From: Bacteroidaceae bacterium
GTDB lineage: Bacteria > Bacteroidota > Bacteroidia > Bacteroidales > Bacteroidaceae
Assembly: GCA_016302965.1 (NCBI GenBank)
Contig: JAEDMP010000010.1
Location: forward strand, 1-45,142
DNA length: 45,142 nt
Direction of reading: 5' to 3'
Shown here: one piece after another, positions 42,271 to 45,142 of the stretch
How the letters are laid out: each line of letters starts with the position of its first letter
Numbering within the stretch: the first letter of the stretch is position 1
Translations under genes and position numbers: made by a program
The notes under the pieces: model-generated
What the model saw: the letters and a program-made list of their open reading frames with translations, nothing else
Told to the model about the DNA's origin: nothing
Database searches by the model: none

Positions 42271-44991
42271 ATGAGCGACAAAAGAGTATATACCTTTGGT
42301 AACGGAAAGGCCGAAGGTAATGCAAAAATGCGAGAGGAACTTGGTGGCAAGGGTGCCAACCTTGCTGAGATGAACCTTATTGGGGTTCCCGTTCCTCCAG
42401 GTTTCACCATCACCACCAACTGCTGCAACGAGTACTACAAGGTTGGCCAGGAAAAGATCATGGAAATCCTTCAGGACGAGGTAAACGCAGCCGTAAAGCA
42501 CACCGAGGAACTGATGAACTCCAAGTTTGGTGACGTCAAGAACCCGCTGCTCGTGAGCGTACGCTCAGGTGCCCGCGCTTCCATGCCCGGTATGATGGAC
42601 ACCATCCTCAACCTCGGTCTGAATGACGAGGTGGCCGAGGGACTGGTAGCCAAGACCAACAACCCCCACTTCGTTTACGACTCCTATCGCCGTTTCGTTC
42701 AGATGTATGGCGACGTGGTGCTCGAAATGAAGCCCGTAAACAAGGAAGACATCGATCCGTTTGAGGAGATTATCGAGAGCGTAAAGGCTGAGCGTGGCGT
42801 GAAGCTCGACAAGGACCTCTCCGTAGAGGAACTGAAGAAACTCGTGAGCCTCTTCAAGACTGCCATCAAGGAACGCACCGGCAAGGACTTCCCCGATGAT
42901 CCTATCGAGCAGCTCTGGGGTGCCATCTGCGCCGTATTCCGCAGCTGGATGAACGAGCGCGCTATCCTCTACCGCAAGATGGAAGGTATTCCCGATGAGT
43001 GGGGTACTGCCGTAAGCGTGATGGCCATGGTATTCGGTAACATGGGTGAGACCTCTGCTACCGGTGTTTGCTTCAGCCGCGACGCAGGTAACGGTGAGAA
43101 CCTCTTCAACGGTGAGTATCTCGTGAACGCCCAGGGCGAAGACGTGGTAGCCGGTATCCGCACCCCCCAGCAGATTACCAAGATTGGTTCACAGCGTTGG
43201 GCAGAGCGTGCAGGCATCAGCGAGGAAGAGCGTGCCGCCAACTATCCTTCCATGGAAGAGGCCATGCCCGAGATTTATGCCCAGCTCAACGACCTGCAGG
43301 ACAAGCTCGAAAAGCACTACCACGACATGCAGGACATGGAGTTCACCGTACAGGAAGGCAAACTCTGGTTCCTCCAGACCCGTAACGGCAAGCGTACAGG
43401 TACCGCTATGGTGAAGATTGCCATCGACCTGCTGCACGAGGGCATGATCGACGAGAAGACCGCCATCATGCGTTGTGAGCCCCAGAAGCTCGACGAACTG
43501 CTCCACCCCGTATTCGACAAGCTCGCCCTTCAGAAGGCCAAGGTCATCACCCAGGGTCTGCCCGCTTCTCCCGGTGCCGCCTGCGGTCAGATTGTGTTCC
43601 ACGCCGACGACGCCCAGGCATGGCACGCTGACGGCCACAAGGTGATCATGGTGCGTATCGAGACCAGCCCCGAAGACCTCGCCGGTATGGCATCTGCCGA
43701 AGGTATCCTCACCGCACGTGGCGGTATGACCTCTCACGCTGCCGTTGTGGCTCGTGGTATGGGCAAGTGCTGCGTTTCCGGTGCCGGTGGCATCAATGTT
43801 GACTACAAGTCGAAGACCGTTGAAATCGACGGAGTTGTATATAAGGAAGGAGACTACATCTCTCTTAACGGCACTACCGGACAGGTTTATGCAGGCGAGG
43901 TCCCGACCAAGGCTGCCGAGCTTAGCGGCGACTTCAAGGAGCTGATGGATCTCTGCGACAAATACACTGTACTGCAGGTGCGCACAAATGCAGACACTCC
44001 TCACGATGCACGCGTGGCACGCGCTTTCGGAGCTAAGGGCATTGGTCTGACACGTACAGAGCACATGTTCTTCGAGGACAAGAAGATTGTCGCTATGCGC
44101 GAGATGATTCTCTCTGAGACTGTTGAGGGTCGTGAGAAGGCACTTGCCAAGTTGCTGCCTTATCAGAAGGCCGACTTCAAGGGTATCCTCGAGGCTATGG
44201 ACGGTTGTCCTGTTAACATCCGCTTGCTCGATCCACCTCTCCACGAGTTCGTTCCCCACGATCTTGCTGGTCAGCAGATTATGGCTGATGAGATGGGTGT
44301 TGACATCGCCACCATCCAGCGTCGTGTGGCTTCTCTCGCCGAGAACAACCCAATGCTCGGTCACCGTGGTTGCCGTTTGGGTATCACATTCCCCGAGATT
44401 ACAGCCATGCAGACTCGCGCCATCCTTTCTGCAGCTTGCGAGTTGAAGAAGGAAGGCAAGGATCCGAAGCCCGAAATCATGGTTCCGCTCATCGGTATCC
44501 TCTATGAGTTGAAGCAGCAGAAGGAGATTATCCAGAAGACTGCCAAGGAGGTATTCGCTGAGTATGGCGTGGAGATTGAGTTTGAGATTGGTACAATGAT
44601 CGAGATTCCTCGTGCAGCCCTCACTGCAGATCGTATCGCCACTGAGGCTGAGTACTTCTCATTCGGTACCAACGACCTCACCCAGATGACCTTCGGTTAC
44701 TCTCGTGACGACATTGCCAGCTTCTTGCCCGTATATCTCGACAAGAAGATTCTTAAGGTTGACCCATTCCAGGTTCTCGACCAGAAGGGTGTTGGCCAGC
44801 TCATCAAGATGGCAGTAGAGAAGGGTCGTGGTGTTCGTCCGTCTCTCCGCTGCGGTATCTGCGGTGAGCACGGTGGTGAGCCCAGCTCAGTGAAGTTCTG
44901 CGCCAAGATTGGCATGAACTACGCCAGCTGCTCTCCATTCCGCGTGCCTATCGCTCGTCTTGCTGCGGCGCAGGCAGCCGTAGAGGAATAA
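42271..44991 (+). CDS. ppdK: Pyruvate, phosphate dikinase
   Basis: The 906-residue enzyme interconverts pyruvate, ATP and phosphate with phosphoenolpyruvate, AMP and pyrophosphate; in anaerobes it usually works in PPi-linked glycolysis. The N-terminal ATP-grasp domain is marked by LGGKGANLAEMNLIGVPVPP and SVRSGARASMPGMMDTILNL. The central phosphohistidine domain has ILTARGGMTSHAAVVARGMG (catalytic His489), and the C-terminal PEP/pyruvate TIM barrel has IGLTRTEHMFFE and GICGEHGG (Cys864). The start is the ATG before SDKRVYTFGNG. Codons look strongly biased, as in an abundant protein. It has its own promoter and hairpin terminator, so it is probably a single-gene transcript. Confidence 0.97.
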   Translation: MSDKRVYTFGNGKAEGNAKMREELGGKGANLAEMNLIGVPVPPGFTITTNCCNEYYKVGQEKIMEILQDEVNAAVKHTEELMNSKFGDVKNPLLVSVRSGARASMPGMMDTILNLGLNDEVAEGLVAKTNNPHFVYDSYRRFVQMYGDVVLEMKPVNKEDIDPFEEIIESVKAERGVKLDKDLSVEELKKLVSLFKTAIKERTGKDFPDDPIEQLWGAICAVFRSWMNERAILYRKMEGIPDEWGTAVSVMAMVFGNMGETSATGVCFSRDAGNGENLFNGEYLVNAQGEDVVAGIRTPQQITKIGSQRWAERAGISEEERAANYPSMEEAMPEIYAQLNDLQDKLEKHYHDMQDMEFTVQEGKLWFLQTRNGKRTGTAMVKIAIDLLHEGMIDEKTAIMRCEPQKLDELLHPVFDKLALQKAKVITQGLPASPGAACGQIVFHADDAQAWHADGHKVIMVRIETSPEDLAGMASAEGILTARGGMTSHAAVVARGMGKCCVSGAGGINVDYKSKTVEIDGVVYKEGDYISLNGTTGQVYAGEVPTKAAELSGDFKELMDLCDKYTVLQVRTNADTPHDARVARAFGAKGIGLTRTEHMFFEDKKIVAMREMILSETVEGREKALAKLLPYQKADFKGILEAMDGCPVNIRLLDPPLHEFVPHDLAGQQIMADEMGVDIATIQRRVASLAENNPMLGHRGCRLGITFPEITAMQTRAILSAACELKKEGKDPKPEIMVPLIGILYELKQQKEIIQKTAKEVFAEYGVEIEFEIGTMIEIPRAALTADRIATEAEYFSFGTNDLTQMTFGYSRDDIASFLPVYLDKKILKVDPFQVLDQKGVGQLIKMAVEKGRGVRPSLRCGICGEHGGEPSSVKFCAKIGMNYASCSPFRVPIARLAAAQAAVEE

Positions 44992-45021
44992 TCCTTAGAT
45001 TCTGATAATTAGTAAGATAAG

Positions 45022-45053
45022 GAGGCTGTGTCAAAAGTAACTGACACAGCCTC
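45022..45053 (+). terminator. Hairpin after ppdK, probable terminator
   Basis: GAGGCTGTGTCA (45022-45033) and TGACACAGCCTC (45042-45053) form a perfect 12-bp stem with an 8-base loop, 30 bases after the ppdK stop. The following run is TTCAATCTTT, a weak U-tract. The GAGGCTGTGTCA wording also resembles the ends of some Bacteroidetes insertion sequences, so the hairpin could belong to an element beyond the window. Confidence 0.6.
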
Positions 45054-45142
45054 TTCAATCTTTATTATATATGTAGTAAAGAAGCAAGGGCGATTGTTCA
45101 GTTATCGTCCCAAGACATCTTCCTTCCAATATTCTTGTAGAT

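Noticed and set aside
43189..44364. 391-codon - strand open frame inside ppdK
   Set aside because: Antisense to catalytic regions of ppdK; a by-product of strong codon bias.

Overview
The window looks like chromosome from a member of the Bacteroidales, most probably Prevotellaceae. Supporting signs are a complete Bacteroides-aerotolerance (bat) operon, CotH, DUF4421, DUF1460 and DUF4105 proteins, a fused hisB, pyruvate phosphate dikinase, promoter boxes of the Bacteroidetes type (TAnnTTTG), weak Shine-Dalgarno sites and roughly balanced GC. There is no rRNA, tRNA, CRISPR array or intact insertion sequence that I can see. No gene-free stretch exceeds about 210 bases.

Layout. 1-2812: an AT-richer accessory block on the + strand. 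It holds the C-terminal end of a large protein (resembling the tail of a SNF2-type defence helicase), a compact PglZ-domain phosphatase overlapping it, and an unrecognised 203-residue protein 2 bases later. This is the best candidate for an undescribed, probably anti-phage, system. 2896-11152 (- strand): a secreted CotH protein, then an envelope run coaX > outer-membrane protein > lptC > CNNM/CorC protein > PpiD/SurA-like chaperone, tightly overlapping at its start. 11251-19040 (+): DUF4105/Lnb-like membrane protein, a phosphatase-fold protein that appears to have lost its catalytic residues, secA, a TetR regulator and queC.

19247-27889 (+): the bat operon (MoxR ATPase, DUF58, a membrane protein, BatA, then two long ORFs that look like in-frame fusions BatB-BatC and BatD-BatE). 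A perfect 12-bp inverted repeat lies just upstream, overlapping the putative promoter. 27956-34468 (+): PAP2 phosphatase, a six-span membrane protein, stand-alone bifunctional hisB, a Gfo/Idh/MocA oxidoreductase, DUF4421 and DUF1460 envelope proteins, and a YkvA-like DUF1232 protein. 34533-39530 (+): DUF389 membrane protein followed by a small glycan module (GT2, GT1/GT4-type, flippase).

39553-42096 (-): OprO/P-like porin and the RlmD-type rRNA methyltransferase. 42271-44991 (+): ppdK, with the clearest promoter in the window and a hairpin terminator.

Most of the right-hand 40 kb is conserved envelope and core metabolism. The unusual content is the left-edge PglZ block, the inactive-looking phosphatase before secA, and the compacted bat operon. 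Family names come from recognising motifs by eye; no database search was run.
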